Source: Frankia sp.
GTDB lineage: Bacteria > Actinomycetota > Actinomycetes > Frankiales > Frankiaceae
Direction: 5' to 3'
Assembly (NCBI GenBank): GCA_019689615.1
Contig: JADGHD010000047.1
Location: forward strand, 1-15,466
Length of the DNA stretch: 15,466 nucleotides
Position numbers and translations under genes: made by a program. The notes under the pieces were generated by a model. The model was not told the origin of the DNA. It ran no database searches and saw only the letters and a list, made by a program, of their open reading frames with translations. Within the stretch, counting starts at the first letter, position 1. The number at the start of each line of letters is the position of its first letter. Of the stretch, positions 14,003-15,466 are shown piece after piece.

Positions 14003-15385
14003 ATGAGCGAGCGCGAGCCGGCGGCAGCGCCCCGGTACGCCGAGCGGATGTTCCCGGCTCCGGTCGACCCTGGCATCGCTGCGCCCGACCGGGCGGTGTC
14101 GTCAGTCGACCGCGGCACAGACACGGTCACGTACAACGACCCACAGGGCCGCTGGTACGAGGGCGGCGGCCGGATCGGGGAGAAGGCGGTCGAGTCGATC
14201 GTCATCTACCCGCCCACCCGCGGCGTGGTCACCCAGGGCGACCCGTTCGAGCCGGTCAAGATCGGCATTCTGGTCGACATGGACATCGGCCAGCTCCTGT
14301 CCGACTGGGTGGACTCGACGATCCTCGCCATCGAGGACGCGCTGAACGAGGGCATCTACGACCGCCCGGTCGAGATCATCACCGTGGATGCCCGCGGCCT
14401 GCCGCGGGAGAACTACCTGAAGGTCCGCAAGGGCTACCTGAAGCTGGTCGAGGCCGGCTGCGTCGTCGTGCTCGGCCCGATGATCTCCGACAACTCGGTC
14501 AACCTGCGCGAGCTGGTCAACAGCACCGGCGTCGCCTGCATCGGCTGGACCGGCGCGGCCAAGTTCTACGGTGAGTACTGCTTCACCGTGGCCAACGGCG
14601 ACATCCCGACCGAGTCGGTGATGGGCGCCAACTGGTGCGCGCAGAACGGCTACCACAAGGTCGGCTTCTTCTGGGAGAAGGGCTCGTCCGGCGACGACTA
14701 CGCCGAGTACTTCCGCCGGGCCGCCGAGCAGGTCGGGCTGGAGGTCGTCAAGGAGGTCAGCCTCAGCCCGAACCCGAAGAACTTCCAGCAGCACCTGGCG
14801 ACCATGCGCGACCAGGGCGCCGAGGCCATCGTCTACATGGGCTACGGCTACTCGACGTTCCGGTTCGCCGACGCGTTCAAGGCCCTCGACTGGGACCCGC
14901 CGCGGTTCATGGGCACGGCGTTCATGTTCTACTCGAACTCCAACGAGTGGGCCCGGGGCCTGGAGGGCTGGCACGGCGTCGACCAGCTCGGCGAGGACGG
15001 CGCCAACCCGAACTACGAGGCGATGATCCGCCGGTTCGAGGCCCGGTTCGGCCGCGTCTCCCGCAACGTCGTGGTCGCGCTCGGCTACGACACCGCGCGG
15101 GCCGCCATCCACGGCATCGGGAACGCCCTGATCCCGACTCCCGCCGAGGTCAAGGCCGGCCTGGAGAAGATCAAGTGGATGCCCTGCACCAACGGTGGCC
15201 CGGGCGCGTACATCACGTTCGCTCCCTACGACCACCGCGGCTACAAGGGCGACTTCCTGACGATCCGCGAGCTGCGCGACGGTGAGCTGCACTTCCGCGG
15301 CTACTACCGCCCGCAGTGGCCGTCGAACACCTCCAGCCCGCTGCTGACCAACCCGCCGTCGCCGACGAAGCCGGCCGACTCCTGA
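14003..15385 (+). CDS. Periplasmic-binding-fold (branched-chain amino acid ABC substrate-binding type) protein without signal peptide
   Basis: A 460-residue protein. From about residue 86 (VKIGILVDMDIG) it follows the type I periplasmic-binding fold of Leu/Ile/Val-type substrate-binding proteins (Peripla_BP_6). Recognisable blocks are a VVLGPMISDNS ligand-loop segment, GVACIGWTGA, the interdomain HKVGFFWEKGSSGDDYAEYF segment and GAEAIVYMGYGYS. The first 85 residues are a charged, Pro-rich extension. There is no hydrophobic signal core and no lipobox Cys, unlike exported transporter components. It may therefore be a cytoplasmic ligand sensor, as AmiC is, or may use an unseen export route. The start is ATG at 14003, with AGGAG at 13991-13995. 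It is transcribed divergently from the catabolic operon, and no transporter permease or ATPase is in the window. Fold call strong, ligand and location uncertain. Confidence 0.87.
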   Translation: MSEREPAAAPRYAERMFPAPVDPGIAAPDRAVSSVDRGTDTVTYNDPQGRWYEGGGRIGEKAVESIVIYPPTRGVVTQGDPFEPVKIGILVDMDIGQLLSDWVDSTILAIEDALNEGIYDRPVEIITVDARGLPRENYLKVRKGYLKLVEAGCVVVLGPMISDNSVNLRELVNSTGVACIGWTGAAKFYGEYCFTVANGDIPTESVMGANWCAQNGYHKVGFFWEKGSSGDDYAEYFRRAAEQVGLEVVKEVSLSPNPKNFQQHLATMRDQGAEAIVYMGYGYSTFRFADAFKALDWDPPRFMGTAFMFYSNSNEWARGLEGWHGVDQLGEDGANPNYEAMIRRFEARFGRVSRNVVVALGYDTARAAIHGIGNALIPTPAEVKAGLEKIKWMPCTNGGPGAYITFAPYDHRGYKGDFLTIRELRDGELHFRGYYRPQWPSNTSSPLLTNPPSPTKPADS

Positions 15386-15394
15386 CCAACGGTC

Positions 15395-15430
15395 GGGCCC
15401 CGCGCGCGCCTGCCCCCGCGCGCGGGGCCC
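15395..15430 (+). terminator. Strong GC-rich hairpin after the binding-protein gene
   Basis: A perfect 14-bp stem, GGGCCCCGCGCGCG at 15395-15408 and CGCGCGCGGGGCCC at 15417-15430, closes an 8-nt loop, starting 10 nt after the stop. No T-tract follows, as is usual for actinomycete terminators. It suggests the binding-protein gene is monocistronic. Confidence 0.75.
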
Positions 15431-15466
15431 GGCGCGCGGCCTGTCCGGCATCCCGCCCCGTTCCGG

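Noticed and set aside
13726..14205. Minus-strand frames across the divergent region, including 13716-13976
   Set aside because: No family resemblance. They overlap the control region and the start of the binding protein, and repeats and palindromes explain the region better.

Overview
The window is about 15.5 kb of very GC-rich DNA, with G or C at nearly every third codon position, GTG starts and overlapping genes. This points to an actinomycete. A Frankia-like or mycobacterium/pseudonocardia-like host would fit the gene families, but nothing here fixes the genus. The left edge (about 1-48) is almost pure G and cuts into the first gene. No RNA genes, transposases, CRISPR arrays or phage genes were seen.

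Layout. (1) Positions 3-5330, plus strand: two consecutive double-domain acyl-CoA dehydrogenases (ACADs) joined by a GTGA stop/start overlap, then an SMP-30/gluconolactonase-type protein. (2) 5331-5437: convergent gap with GC-rich inverted repeats, the probable terminator. (3) 5438-13716, minus strand: a compact seven-gene operon read right to left. Its order is DUF35 zinc-ribbon/OB-fold protein, amidohydrolase A, double-domain CaiB/BaiF CoA-transferase, PadR-type regulator, thiolase-like lipid-transfer protein, amidohydrolase B, class II aldolase/adducin-fold protein. Spacing runs from a 4-nt overlap to 17 nt. (4) 13717-14002: divergent control region with several palindromes and repeats. (5) 14003-15385, plus strand: a periplasmic-binding-fold protein without a visible signal peptide, followed by a strong hairpin at 15395-15430.

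Inferred joint role: catabolism of an unidentified carboxylic acid, perhaps a steroid/terpenoid side chain or an aromatic acid, through CoA thioesters. The CoA-transferase would make the thioester and the paired ACADs would desaturate it. The thiolase-like protein, which lacks the usual nucleophilic Cys, would with the DUF35 protein cleave a C-C bond in the manner of Ltp2-ChsH2 steroid aldolases. The two amidohydrolases, the class II aldolase-fold protein and the SMP-30 protein would decarboxylate or hydrolyse products. The PadR protein and the binding-fold protein could sense the substrate. No enoyl-CoA hydratase or CoA ligase is present, so the pathway is incomplete within the window.

The most notable points are: the two ACAD fusions with opposite domain order; the CoA-transferase fusion with the catalytic Asp kept in only one half; the apparent loss of key residues in the thiolase-like and class II aldolase-fold proteins; the signal-less binding protein; and the repeat-rich control region, including a tandem 11-bp repeat that places the ribosome binding site in a small hairpin loop.
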